A stretch of DNA of 64,000 bases from B46-G9 sp964548365. GTDB lineage: Bacteria > Desulfobacterota > DSM-4660 > Desulfatiglandales > Desulfatiglandaceae. The position numbers and the translations under genes were made by a program. The notes below the pieces were generated by a model, which saw only the letters and a program-made list of their open reading frames with translations, was not told where the DNA came from and made no database searches. The stretch lies in contig CAZJRD010000011.1 of the NCBI GenBank assembly GCA_964548365.1, positions 10,450 to 74,449 on the forward strand. Reading direction: 5' to 3'. Shown here piece by piece: positions 52,885 to 61,811 of this stretch. Positions within the stretch are counted from its first letter, which is position 1, and each line of letters begins with the position of its first letter.

Positions 52885-53865
52885 TCACTTAATGAGCGTT
52901 GCAGCGCGGACAACGTCCGCCGCGAGTTCCTTTGCATCCTGGTATCCGGCCCCGGCACCCTGGGAGAATCTCAAAAGGATCTCGTTCAGCTCACGGTGGA
53001 CATAGGGATAGACCATTTTCAGGTTGGCCAGTTGGCTCGGAAATACACTCTGCATATCCTCCGCCCGAAGCCTTTGAGCGATTTCCGGATGGTGGAGCCT
53101 GATGTCGCTTAAAATCAGGTACCCCTTTCCCACCACATAGGCCAGCAAGGTCCCCATTTCAAGGATATCCCGATCGAAAACGTGCTCTCTTTCCTTGTAA
53201 TCATAATCAAAATCAATCCATCTGTACCTTCCCGTCCCCGTTTCTACGAAGATATGATCCGGGGTAATATCTCCATGAATCTCGCCCATGCGGTGCAGGT
53301 CTCCAAGGGCATCATAGGCCACCCCCAGGTGTTCCAGGATATCCGGCAGATGTTCTCGATAGTATTTTTCATGCTTCCCGGGAAGAGACTGAAGAGTGTT
53401 ATCCAGGCTCTTCCCTGCAATGCGGTCCAGGACTCTGACGATATTTCCACCCGAGTCCACTGCAGAAAACCCCTGCATGAAACCCCCGTGCCCTTTCACC
53501 TTTTCGAGGATACGGGCCTCCTTCTCCGGATTGCGCAGGCACGTGAAGTTCAGACCCTCGATGCTGCATGAAAATTCTTCAAGAAAGGTGAGTTTGATGA
53601 CCTTTCGCTCCCCGGTTACGAGGTCGATGCAGCTTTTTACCCAGGGTTTGGGTTCCCCTTCCAGCCCGAATTTCTTTTCCGACTCCGTTCCCCGCACGAG
53701 ATAACCGATGTCATTTAGGAGAATCACATCGCCGTATTCCACTCCGTAGAAATCGGTCGTATCCTCGAGAACCCTGTGGACCTTGCAGGAAGAGAGATTC
53801 GAGATGTATTGTTCACCGATCCGGCACCAGTCCTCTGACGCCTTCGGGAAGCCGCTTTTATTCAC
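52885..53865 (-). CDS. Kinase-fold protein of unknown function
   Basis: A 326-residue protein with features of the protein kinase-like fold: HRMGEIHGDITPDHIFVE as catalytic loop and YRWIDFDYDYKER as the metal-binding DFD segment (in place of DFG). A possible ATP-anchoring lysine lies in ERKVIKLTFLEEF followed by a glutamate in EKEARILEKV. The glycine loop is not obvious. Aminoglycoside-type or lipopolysaccharide-type small-molecule kinases share this form. Neighbours give no clue. Confidence 0.65.
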   Translation of the reverse strand: MNKSGFPKASEDWCRIGEQYISNLSSCKVHRVLEDTTDFYGVEYGDVILLNDIGYLVRGTESEKKFGLEGEPKPWVKSCIDLVTGERKVIKLTFLEEFSCSIEGLNFTCLRNPEKEARILEKVKGHGGFMQGFSAVDSGGNIVRVLDRIAGKSLDNTLQSLPGKHEKYYREHLPDILEHLGVAYDALGDLHRMGEIHGDITPDHIFVETGTGRYRWIDFDYDYKEREHVFDRDILEMGTLLAYVVGKGYLILSDIRLHHPEIAQRLRAEDMQSVFPSQLANLKMVYPYVHRELNEILLRFSQGAGAGYQDAKELAADVVRAATLIK

Positions 53866-53948
53866 TTCTTTATACCCTGCATGTCGATCACGGTTTCATC
53901 ATTCCTAAACAGCCGCATGTCCCATTCCCTTCAAAGTAAATATCGGGG

Positions 53949-53980
53949 TCCAGCGGGCCCGGCTTTGGGCCGCCCCTGGA
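53949..53980. repeat. GC-rich hairpin between kinase-fold gene and nudC
   Basis: TCCAG...CTGGA closes a GC-rich inverted repeat with GGGCC inner pairing. No T run follows, so it is not a convincing intrinsic terminator. Confidence 0.3.
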
Positions 53981-54054
53981 AGGAGCTTCAATAGCCAGAG
54001 ATAGCTGACGATGCAGAGAAGCCAGTATTCAGAAGTCAGGAGCCGGAAGCATTT

Positions 54055-54882
54055 TTAGGTGACCCCTTTTCCCTGGTTCTCTGTAAACCAGTCGATCAAT
54101 TCCCGGGCAATGCTGATTTTCGGGGGGACGGGGGGGAGGTTGTCCGCTGAAAACCAGCCCGCATCGGCAATTTCAGCACGATCAGCGATGATCTCTCCTT
54201 TCGAGTATTCGGCGGTAAAGGCGATCATAAGGGAATCCGGAAAGGGCCATGGCTGGCTGCCGAAGTAGCGGATGTTCTTGACTTCTATGCCGACTTCTTC
54301 TTCAATCTCTCTTCGAATGCATTCCTCAAGGGTTTCTCCCGGCTCTACGAACCCGGCAAGGACGCTGTAAAACTTGGCGGGGAAGCGTTGAGAGTGGGCG
54401 AGCAGAAGACGGTCTTCTCTGACGACGGCCACAATCACGGCAGGCGAGAGGCGGGGGTAATTGATCAGCCCGCAGCCGGGACAGACCTTGGCCCTTTCAT
54501 TCGGCCTGTCTTCGGTCTCCAGGCCGCACTTTCCACAAAAGCGGTGATTTCGGTTCCAGAGGACCAGCTGGTTGGCCAGACCTGCAACCCCGATCAAAGG
54601 CTCTTCAAGATGTTCGAAAAGAGACCGAATCCCCTTGAGTGCAAATGTCGTCGGGGGAAGTATCATTGCAGGCATCTCCCCGGCGTAGCATGGCCGCCCC
54701 TCCAGTGATCCGAGGTAACGCAAAGGTTCAGGTCTTGGATCAAGGGCCTGCAGATCCAGGAATTGTGGAATGAGATAACGATCGCCTTGCTTCTTTGTGA
54801 GCAGCTTTTGCTCCTGAAGGAGAAAGCAGAGGGCATTTTCCGGAATCCTGGGCGGGGCTATGAAGCTCGGGTTAAAAGACAC
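54055..54882 (-). CDS. nudC: NAD-capped RNA/NADH pyrophosphatase (Nudix)
   Basis: A 275-residue Nudix hydrolase of the NudC type. A zinc ribbon CGKCGLETEDRPNERAKVCP...CGLINYPR precedes the Nudix box GFVEPGETLEECIRREIEEE near residue 180; the following SQPWPFPDSLMIAF is the SQPWPFPxS motif specific to NudC enzymes. It hydrolyses NAD(H) and removes NAD caps from RNA. It stands alone. Confidence 0.93.
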   Translation of the reverse strand: MSFNPSFIAPPRIPENALCFLLQEQKLLTKKQGDRYLIPQFLDLQALDPRPEPLRYLGSLEGRPCYAGEMPAMILPPTTFALKGIRSLFEHLEEPLIGVAGLANQLVLWNRNHRFCGKCGLETEDRPNERAKVCPGCGLINYPRLSPAVIVAVVREDRLLLAHSQRFPAKFYSVLAGFVEPGETLEECIRREIEEEVGIEVKNIRYFGSQPWPFPDSLMIAFTAEYSKGEIIADRAEIADAGWFSADNLPPVPPKISIARELIDWFTENQGKGVT

Positions 54883-54976
54883 GGTGCAGTTCCTTTCCTT
54901 TCACTCGCCCTTCCGCCCTTTTGTGGAAATGGGCCGGTCCGGGCAGGCGGCCTGACAATAAAATTCGGATCAACAT

Positions 54977-57049
54977 TTACAACTTCCGAATTCTTTCCAA
55001 ATCTTCCTGCTCTCCTACCAGTATGAGCACGTCTTTCTCATTAATCGTGTAATCGGCATCTGGAACCATGCGTTTCTCCCGGCCGTCTCCCAATTCCCTC
55101 TTGACCAGAAATACCTGGACACGATAATTGTTTCGCAGGTCCAACTGAAGAAGACTTTTTCCCACAAATCGGTGAGGCGCTGGAATCTCAACCATAGAGT
55201 AGTTGTCCACAATCTTCGTGATATCGGAGAGCGCCAGGGAAGAGTAGGCCCGTTCGAGTCCGAGTGTCGGTTCCCTTCTGGCCAGTTCCTTGTTGTATTC
55301 GTCAATAAGAATCTGCCTGGTCAGATATCCCAGCAAGAGATGACTTTTCTGGGCGTCCACCACCGGGAGTTCGCCTACACCGGACTTTCCGAATACTTTC
55401 ATGACCGTGTCCAGATTTGTATCCGGTGTGATGTATGTTGGATTGGTCTCAATGAGGTCATACGCCAAAATGATATTGTTGAGAGGCGTGGGATCGTCCA
55501 TGACTGTCCGGATACTTTTCTCCGTAACATATCCGAGAAATCTGTCGTTCTCGTCCACCACACAAAAAATTTCGTGCTCGCTGTTCATAATGGTGGCGAT
55601 AATATCCTTGAAGGGAGTGTCGGGCGCGAGTCTCTCGCAATCCTTTTTGTACACATCCTCGACTTTAAGAAATTGTAACACGTTGATTTCTTTCTCCTTG
55701 AAAAAGTGAATGCCGCGTTTCACCAATTTCAACGTGTAAATGGATTCGGGCTGCATTTTCGTCGTAAAAGTGACTGCAATAATGGTTGCAATCATCAGGG
55801 GTAGGATAATCGTATAGTCATTGGTCATTTCAAAAATAATGATAATCGAAGTAATGGGCGCGTGGGTGACGGCCCCCACAAAGGCGCCCATTCCCACCAT
55901 GGAGTAGGCCCCCGATGAGGCCGTAATCGTCGGGAAGAATTGGTGGACAAGCATCCCCACGGCGTTGCCGATCATGGCTCCGACAAAAAGAGAGGGTGCA
56001 AATATTCCACCGGAGCCGCCCGACCCCAAGGTAAAGGATGTGGCCACAATTTTTAACACCATCAGGATGAGCAGAATATTCCATGAGATATGCCCTGCCA
56101 GCGATTCGTTTATCCCTTCGTAACCCACACCGTAAATTGCCGGAAAAACGATTCCCAGCCCACCGACGATTAATCCTCCGATGGCGGGTTTGATATAATC
56201 CGGAAATTTCCAGTCATCAAAAAAGTCTTCCAAGGCATACAACAATTTGATAAAAAACAGACCGGCAATGCCTGCAATCAATCCCATTCCGGCGTAAAAA
56301 ATCAACTCCCAGGGGGATACGAGAGTGTATTTGGCGACTATGAAGGCCGGAAAATCTCCGAGATAATGACGTGATATAACGGTGGAAGTCACCGATGCAA
56401 TGACGATGGGACTGAACTGCATCACTCCGAAATCGCCGAAAATAATTTCGATGGCAAAGAGTGCCCCGGCTACGGGGGCATTAAAGGCTGCCGCGATGCC
56501 CCCGGCGGCACCGGCTGCCACAAGCGTCCGCAGTTTCTCCGGCGGCAGCTGAAACCATTGGCCTATCATCGAACCGATTGCAGAGCCGATCTGCACGATC
56601 GGGCCTTCACGTCCGGATGATCCACCGGAACCGATGCAAATTGAACTGGCGACAATTTTGGCGAGTACGACTCTCGGTCGTATCATGCCGTTTCGGAGCA
56701 GGATGCTCTCCATGACCTCGGGTACTCCGTGGCCTTTGACCTCTTTGGAGAGAAAGGTGACGATCGGCCCGACCAGCAGCCCACCGACGGCAGGCATGAA
56801 AAGCTTCTGGTACCACGGCAGGCGCGCTACCATGCTCAGAGAATAGGCGACATGTTGTGTGGAAGCGACCTGAATCAGGTGGATCAAATACCGTAAACCA
56901 AGGGCGCCGTATCCTGTTATCAACCCGACAAAGACCGCCAGGATGACCATAAGGGTGTGCTCGGCCATCTTCAAACGGTCTACTACCTTTACAACAGATT
57001 CTCCCCATCCTCCGGACTCAAGTGGATTTTGACGATCTGGATTCTGCAT
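54977..57049 (-). CDS. ClC-family chloride channel/antiporter with CBS and TrkA-C domains
   Basis: A 690-residue membrane protein. ClC signature motifs GSGGSSGREGPIVQIGS and GSGGSGGIFAPSLFVGAMIG lie within about 10-12 membrane helices (residues 30-450). Residues about 470-590 hold two CBS motifs and residues about 610-690 a TrkA-C (RCK) domain (ALSDITKIVDNYSMVEI; VPDADYTINEKDVLILVG), which bind small ligands. The proton-pathway glutamate of antiporters in GREGP is present. It is a likely chloride/proton exchanger under nucleotide control. Confidence 0.92.
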   Translation of the reverse strand: MQNPDRQNPLESGGWGESVVKVVDRLKMAEHTLMVILAVFVGLITGYGALGLRYLIHLIQVASTQHVAYSLSMVARLPWYQKLFMPAVGGLLVGPIVTFLSKEVKGHGVPEVMESILLRNGMIRPRVVLAKIVASSICIGSGGSSGREGPIVQIGSAIGSMIGQWFQLPPEKLRTLVAAGAAGGIAAAFNAPVAGALFAIEIIFGDFGVMQFSPIVIASVTSTVISRHYLGDFPAFIVAKYTLVSPWELIFYAGMGLIAGIAGLFFIKLLYALEDFFDDWKFPDYIKPAIGGLIVGGLGIVFPAIYGVGYEGINESLAGHISWNILLILMVLKIVATSFTLGSGGSGGIFAPSLFVGAMIGNAVGMLVHQFFPTITASSGAYSMVGMGAFVGAVTHAPITSIIIIFEMTNDYTIILPLMIATIIAVTFTTKMQPESIYTLKLVKRGIHFFKEKEINVLQFLKVEDVYKKDCERLAPDTPFKDIIATIMNSEHEIFCVVDENDRFLGYVTEKSIRTVMDDPTPLNNIILAYDLIETNPTYITPDTNLDTVMKVFGKSGVGELPVVDAQKSHLLLGYLTRQILIDEYNKELARREPTLGLERAYSSLALSDITKIVDNYSMVEIPAPHRFVGKSLLQLDLRNNYRVQVFLVKRELGDGREKRMVPDADYTINEKDVLILVGEQEDLERIRKL

Positions 57050-57172
57050 GCTAAATGGTCATCTCCATTATTCCAGAGCAACCTTTCAAGATTCTAGCCC
57101 TTATCGCAAAACATATTGCGATTTGGTAAAAGGATGAAAAAGCAACAACAACCTGAACCAAGGAGGTGTAAC

Positions 57173-57240
57173 TTGGAATTGTACGCGGGAATGGATCTTC
57201 ATTCAAGGAATACTTTTGTTGGTATAATGGGTTTTGAAAA
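57173..57240 (+). pseudogene. Relict N-terminus of an IS110-family transposase
   Basis: After AAGGAGGTGTAAC the plus strand reads LELYAGMDLHSRNTFVGIMG, the typical start of IS110 transposases with the first catalytic aspartate in GMDLHS. Similarity ends after about 22 residues. The 638-base gap 57050-57687 has no intact gene; the rest is unassigned, apart from a terminator-like hairpin. Confidence 0.6.
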
Positions 57241-57261
57241 TTTCCTTTTCGTTCTTATTTT

Positions 57262-57287
57262 ACTAAAAGAAAGCCCGGTTGACGGGC
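57262..57287 (-). terminator. Rho-independent terminator-like hairpin
   Basis: On the minus strand GCCCGTCAACCGGGC is followed by TTTCTTTT. The stem is 5 bp with a 5-base loop. No minus-strand gene ends nearby, so it may be a leftover of a lost gene. Confidence 0.4.
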
Positions 57288-57687
57288 GACAAACCCAAAC
57301 CCACCGCCGAATTCCATTTACGTGTAGAAAGGCAAGTGGCTGGGGAAGAAACCTGATCACCGGCAAGGCATTGGATGCAAGTCGAAGATCCCGGACTTTA
57401 GGCGGGGCGAAGGCGACGCCGTTTGAACCTTGTGAAATCCCGTTTTGGCGGGAAGATGATACTTTGGTGGTGGACTAAGGAAAGGAAACGGTTGGGTCGC
57501 CGCCATCGGAAAAGACCTGAAAAACTGTTCGGCATTTCAGGAAACGCATCATCGTACTGTTTCGAAGTGTGGCAATCCTGGGTCGAGAAATTGTCCAGAC
57601 GATTCAATGCCGGCTCCAATTTACTTGCAATTATAATGAAAACCTTGTAAATATCCCTTGAAACTTTTTCTGATGAAGGAGGGTGGA

Positions 57688-58188
57688 ATGAAGGTACTGG
57701 TGACGTACTATTCGGAGACGGGAAACACTGAAAAGCTCGCCCGGGCGGTCTACGAGGGCGCCGGGCTGGTGGAAAAAGAGATCGTGCCGATTGATAACGC
57801 GGGGGACCTGGAAGTGTATGATCTTATTTTCTGCGGCTTTCCGGTTCATGCACACAGCGTGCCTGCAAAAGTGGAATCCTTTCTAAAGACAATTCCGAAA
57901 GGCAAGAAGCTTGCCCTCTTCGGTACCCACGGATCCCTGAAAGGAGGACAACTGGCCATTACGGCATTCTATCAGGCCCTGAGTATTTCCGTGGGGGAGC
58001 GGGTAATCGGGACTTTTGCTTGTCGGGGAAAGGTGAAATATGCTCTCCTCGAGCAACTTGCAAAGAAACCCGAGCACAAGGCCTGGGTTGCGGAGGCCCA
58101 GAGTGCAACGGGGCACCCCGATGAAGCAGATCTGGAAGATGGAAGGGAATGGGCCCGGGTGATGGAGGCGAAGGCCCTTCCATTTTGA
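57688..58188 (+). CDS. Flavodoxin-like protein
   Basis: A 166-residue protein of flavodoxin fold starting MKVLVTYYSETGNTEKLARA, with the FMN phosphate loop YSETGNT and LIFCGFPVHAHSVPAKVESF near residue 55. GTHGSLKGGQLAITAFYQAL follows as the third ligand region. It likely shuttles electrons or acts as a flavin reductase in the cytoplasm. The ATG at 57688 follows AAGGAGG. It is one of the few plus-strand genes here and is flanked by transposase relics. Confidence 0.88.
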   Translation: MKVLVTYYSETGNTEKLARAVYEGAGLVEKEIVPIDNAGDLEVYDLIFCGFPVHAHSVPAKVESFLKTIPKGKKLALFGTHGSLKGGQLAITAFYQALSISVGERVIGTFACRGKVKYALLEQLAKKPEHKAWVAEAQSATGHPDEADLEDGREWARVMEAKALPF

Positions 58189-58279
58189 CTTTGCCTGTCG
58201 GTTGGACCGTAGGGAAGAAAAACCATGGCGTAAAAAAAAGGACGGAACACGAATCTATCGATCTTCGCTATGCCTGTGA

Positions 58280-58525
58280 AGGCGGAACTGCCTTGAGGAC
58301 CTCTTTGCAGAGCCACTCCCCGAATTCCACAACCCTTTTTTGATGACAAGATGGGCAAAAACGCTTTCGTTTACACATGAAAATGCCAGCAAATATTCGC
58401 GGATACCGGCAGTGTTGGCTCTGATCGTCTGGATAATGCGAACAAACAGGTTGGTTATAAGGAGGGAACGCTCTTTCAGGCTGTCGATTCCTTCCCGTAA
58501 GGCCTCCTGGAAATCAAAACCTCAC
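58280..58525 (-). pseudogene. Relict of an IS91-like transposase (zinc-binding domain)
   Basis: The minus strand encodes REYLLAFSC and, in the next frame, CKRKRFCPSCHQKRVVEFGE followed by WLCKEVLKAVP, the zinc-binding part of IS91/IS801-like transposases. An extra GT at about 58372-58377 (TGTGT where TGT is expected) breaks the frame. The downstream catalytic part is missing. The gap 58189-58546 holds nothing else. Confidence 0.7.
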
Positions 58526-58546
58526 AAAAACGACCCCCTTCACCCA

Positions 58547-59632
58547 TTAACGAACAACCCGAAGACGCTCTCTGCACCGGCGGAAATCCACCCTTCCCTC
58601 CTGGGCTTCGATACCCTCTTCTAATAGTTCCAATACACGGGGTTTTTCTTCAGGGAATTTGTATCCTTCATAGCTCTGGGTAAATAAGAGCTGACCGTTT
58701 CGATTGACCCAGTAGTTACCGGCGTGATCAAAACAAACCTTGGAAGTGACATCCAGCGTTTCTATCAGAAGCTTCAGTTCGATTAACATCTCCCTGGGTG
58801 ACAAGAGTGTAAACGCCCCCTTTTCATAATCATCAAGGATCGGTGTACCGGCCCACGGTGAAAAGGGTCGGGAACGGATATAATGAGGATTGATGCCGTT
58901 CAATACCAATGCAGTGTTCTTTGCATGATTCTCCCAGTCTTCCTTCCCCCCCAAGCCGGGCATCCAGTATTCAGACAACTGGAAACCGGCTTTGATGGCC
59001 TTTCGCCCACCGGCAACATGTTCCTCCCTGGTGACTCCCTTTTTTATTTTTTTCAACAGGGCATCGTCCCCGGTTTCTAAGCCCACATGCAGCCGATCCA
59101 GACCGGCTTTCCGAATACCGGTCAATTCCTCCTGGGATTTTCTCGATAAGGTCTTTGAACGGGCATAGGTGGTGCACCGTTCCAGGGATGGAAAGGTGCT
59201 GCGAAGATACTTGAGCACATCCACCAGTTTGTCACTGGGCATCATCAGGCTGTTGCCGTCCTGCAAAAAGGCGGTTTTCCCCCCGGATGACAGCCAGTTT
59301 AGAATCATACCGAACCCCTGGCTGGTATTGAGTTCCGGTTCTTTTTCGATCATACCAATGATCACATCTCTATTGATCTGCCCGTCATACCCGAGCTGCC
59401 ATGAAAGAGATTGCATATCTTTGATCAGTTCAGCGATCGAATCAATATCGCCCGTAATCTCCTCACTGGTCCTGAGAGAGAATTTCTCGTGCTTATACAT
59501 GCCGCAAAAAGTGCATTTATTCCACGGGCAGTTCCGGGTAAAGCGCAATAGCAGTGAGAAACTTCCTCCCTCACTCGGTGGCCTGTACATTCCCACTTCA
59601 AAAGCATATTTCCCCACTTTCTCATGTGACAT
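58547..59632 (-). CDS. Radical SAM protein of unknown substrate
   Basis: A 361-residue radical SAM enzyme with the cluster motif CPWNKCTFC near residue 35, and later HVGLETGDDALLKKIKKGVT typical of the Elp3/HemN-like SAM barrel. FSPWAGTPILDDYEKGAFT lies near the C-terminus. No second auxiliary cluster motif is evident. It stands alone between transposase relics and a MITE-like repeat. The product cannot be named. Confidence 0.85.
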   Translation of the reverse strand: MSHEKVGKYAFEVGMYRPPSEGGSFSLLLRFTRNCPWNKCTFCGMYKHEKFSLRTSEEITGDIDSIAELIKDMQSLSWQLGYDGQINRDVIIGMIEKEPELNTSQGFGMILNWLSSGGKTAFLQDGNSLMMPSDKLVDVLKYLRSTFPSLERCTTYARSKTLSRKSQEELTGIRKAGLDRLHVGLETGDDALLKKIKKGVTREEHVAGGRKAIKAGFQLSEYWMPGLGGKEDWENHAKNTALVLNGINPHYIRSRPFSPWAGTPILDDYEKGAFTLLSPREMLIELKLLIETLDVTSKVCFDHAGNYWVNRNGQLLFTQSYEGYKFPEEKPRVLELLEEGIEAQEGRVDFRRCRERLRVVR

Positions 59633-59710
59633 TATACATATCCTCTCTTAAACCTTATCTCTCAAACTTCTATTTCGTGCCCATCCACGAATAGAATTTG
59701 GGTACGAGCA

Positions 59711-59849
59711 GGTTTCCAATCCAGAAATGAGATATTTTTTGCAAGATCAAGGAAATCAAGGGATTACGCGGAGACGTACTTTAGTACGTCCCACAAGTGA
59801 CCCTGCAGGTTGACGCCGAGATTGTGAAAAAGAGCCATTTATGGATGGA
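59711..59849. mobile_element. Palindromic MITE-like repeat
   Basis: Related sequences face each other at both ends: GGTTTCCAATCCAGAAATGA on the left and the reverse complement of GTTTCCATCCATAAATGG on the right. The centre has a perfect GACGTACT-TT-AGTACGTC hairpin at 59773-59790, and the flanking halves also pair. It encodes no protein. It shares GTACGTC-type core sequence with the element at 10879-11098, but the ends differ. Confidence 0.55.
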
Positions 59850-59851
59850 AA

Positions 59852-60184
59852 CTATTTCGAATCCATGGTAACATGTTCATTCATTTCCGATAGATTAATC
59901 TCCGATTCACCCGTTTTATCAAATTTTAGCGCACGATTTTGAAAATCCTGCTCGTCAATTTTTTGCTTAACCCATTTGCCCCAGTTTTCTCTTTGAGACG
60001 AGATGATAGTATCAAAATTCTTAGATTCATCAAAACGGGATAAGGCGTCATCCTTTATCCAGACACAATAATTACCCTTTCTCATACCTTTTTCTGAAAC
60101 AACAAAAAAATATCGAAACGTTGTGCTTCCGGGTTTTAATCCTTCTTGAATCTCATAATCTTTATATCTCCATTTTTTCTGCAT
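59852..60184 (-). CDS. Hypothetical protein, AT-rich
   Basis: A 110-residue soluble, lysine-rich protein (MQKKWRYKDYEIQEGLKPGS at the start). It has FRYFFVVSEKGMRKGNYCVW in the first half and no known motif. GGAGGGG lies 5 bases before the ATG. Base composition is clearly more AT-rich than the neighbours, which suggests recent transfer. The MITE-like repeat lies directly after its stop. Confidence 0.6.
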   Translation of the reverse strand: MQKKWRYKDYEIQEGLKPGSTTFRYFFVVSEKGMRKGNYCVWIKDDALSRFDESKNFDTIISSQRENWGKWVKQKIDEQDFQNRALKFDKTGESEINLSEMNEHVTMDSK

Positions 60185-60338
60185 TTTCCCCTCCGTTTAA
60201 TGATGGCTTAATTCAAGATATAGGTTGTCAAATTGATTGGGAATCTATTAAGAAAATATAAGCATTAAATGAATTAAAGAAAGGGTATATTTATCAAAAC
60301 GTTTGTGTAAATCCGACATATGCATCTTTTCGGCTCGC

Positions 60339-60440
60339 TTAATAACAATCGGGGCGCCCATTCCCTTTCTTCAGCATTTCAATTAATTGCCTTGGCTCAT
60401 CAACAGCATTGAGAACAAAATCCACCGCTAGAAGGATTTC
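60339..60440 (-). pseudogene. Short coding-like relict in frame after the beta-helix gene
   Basis: Directly after the TAA of the next gene, and in the same frame, the minus strand reads EILLAVDFVLNAVDEP then RQLIEMLKKGNGRPDCY and a stop. The peptide looks protein-like but I recognise no family. It may be the tail of a lost gene. The gap 60185-60440 holds nothing else. Confidence 0.35.
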
Positions 60441-60965
60441 TTATAGCCCCGCTTTTTGGTACCTTTTCATCAACGCCAGATACTCCTTGGGGGCCTGTTC
60501 TACCCAATAGCGCTGCTCCTTGCTGATGGTTCCCTTGATCAAACCCGGAACGCCGATGACGAAGGAGTTGTCGGGAACATGCATGCCGTGGGGTACAAGG
60601 CAACCGGCGCCGATGATGCAATAATCCCCAATTTTGACGTCGTGCAGGACTGTGGCATTCATGCCGATAAGCACATGGTCGCCGATGCGCGTGCCGTTGA
60701 CGACGGCCGCGTGACCGATGTGAACATAGTCGCCGATGATCAGATCCTGCTCGGGACCGTCCGGTGTGCCGGCGTGCAGCACGGAATTATCTTCGATGGC
60801 CGTATTGCGGCCAATCCGTATCTTGCCGAAATCGCCGCGAATGACGGCACCCGGCCAGATGCTGGCATTCTCACCGATTTCAACATCCCCCACAACGTAG
60901 GCGGCCTCACTGACAAAGGCGCTGAAAGCCACGTTGGGTGTTTTGCCTTCAAAGGGTCGAATCAT
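60441..60965 (-). CDS. Gamma carbonic anhydrase-like hexapeptide-repeat protein
   Basis: A 174-residue left-handed beta-helix protein built from hexapeptide repeats (VGDVEIGENASIWPGAVIRG; DYVHIGHAAVVNGTRIGDHV). Trimers of this family bind zinc through three histidines. Here VLHAGT and IGHAAV give two, but the third, usually in an HGC motif, is replaced by asparagine (VVNGTR). So zinc binding and carbonic anhydrase activity are doubtful. It may instead be an acetyltransferase-like or structural homologue such as PaaY/CaiE. Confidence 0.85.
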   Translation of the reverse strand: MIRPFEGKTPNVAFSAFVSEAAYVVGDVEIGENASIWPGAVIRGDFGKIRIGRNTAIEDNSVLHAGTPDGPEQDLIIGDYVHIGHAAVVNGTRIGDHVLIGMNATVLHDVKIGDYCIIGAGCLVPHGMHVPDNSFVIGVPGLIKGTISKEQRYWVEQAPKEYLALMKRYQKAGL

Positions 60966-61184
60966 TTAAACACCTCATTCGTATGGGTTTGTTTTAACAA
61001 GAGGTCAAATTTGGATTAGAATAGCGTGGCTGCGAATATTAATCAAATTGGAAAGTGACACGACACTGATCCTCGGCAGAAACATTTAATAGTGTCCATC
61101 CGCAAATAAATTCTGGACATTGGTAAGAAACCAATACACTCTGGCTGTGAATGCTCACTATATTTAGGAAAGGGCTCCAATGAA

Positions 61185-61640
61185 ATGACAACTCTTGAAT
61201 TCACTTTACGGCTTTTCACTGCCTTGGTCGCAGGCATGCTCATTGGGTTTGAAAGACAATGGCAACACAAAGCAGCAGGATTGCGAACCAACACATTGGT
61301 GTCTACTGGGGCGGCATTATTTGTATTGTTGTCCATAAACCTTACGCAACAGCAGGGGGATGTTACAAGAATCATTGGTCAGGTTGTAACCGGAATCGGA
61401 TTCTTAGGTGCCGGCATTATATTTAAAGAAGGATTTAGCGTACACGGGCTAACTACAGCGGCAACTGTATGGTGCAGTGCCGCTATTGGAAGTTTTGCTG
61501 CTGCGGGATATTTTACGGATACTTTAATAGGTGTTATAGCTATTATATCAGTCAACAGTCTACTCATTCCTTTAGACAGATGGCTGTCAACAAGAAAGGA
61601 ATACACGGCTTCCAACAAAAAATGGATGAGTGGAAGATGA
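61185..61640 (+). CDS. MgtC/SapB-family membrane protein
   Basis: A 151-residue inner-membrane protein with about four helices and the MgtC signatures GMLIGFERQWQHKAAGLRTN near residue 20 and GIGFLGAGIIFKEGFSVHGL near residue 65. In known cases MgtC is involved in Mg limitation or F-ATPase regulation. The short form lacks the C-terminal ACT-like domain. It is divergent from the beta-helix gene, and the 219-base space between them must hold both promoters. Confidence 0.88.
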   Translation: MTTLEFTLRLFTALVAGMLIGFERQWQHKAAGLRTNTLVSTGAALFVLLSINLTQQQGDVTRIIGQVVTGIGFLGAGIIFKEGFSVHGLTTAATVWCSAAIGSFAAAGYFTDTLIGVIAIISVNSLLIPLDRWLSTRKEYTASNKKWMSGR

Positions 61641-61811
61641 GCAGCAGCGTCAGACCCGGCAGAGTGAGTCCTACGGACAGGAGGGATAAGGACCAAGTTC
61701 ATCGCCTATTCTCCCATGCGCTAAATGTCGGCGAGAGCCCTTTCATGCGGTTCAGGTCGCGGGTATGCAGCCGCCGCTGAAGTGCCCCCGTTTCCCTTCC
61801 GGGATGGGCCC

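Noticed and set aside
53949..53980. Intrinsic terminator between nudC and the kinase-fold gene
   Set aside because: A strong GC hairpin is present but no T run follows on either strand.
57423..57650. Plus-strand frame before the flavodoxin gene
   Set aside because: No motif or ribosome site; lies in mobile-element debris.
58340..58624. 94-codon plus-strand frame
   Set aside because: Antisense to the IS91-like relict, which has clear zinc-binding motifs on the minus strand.
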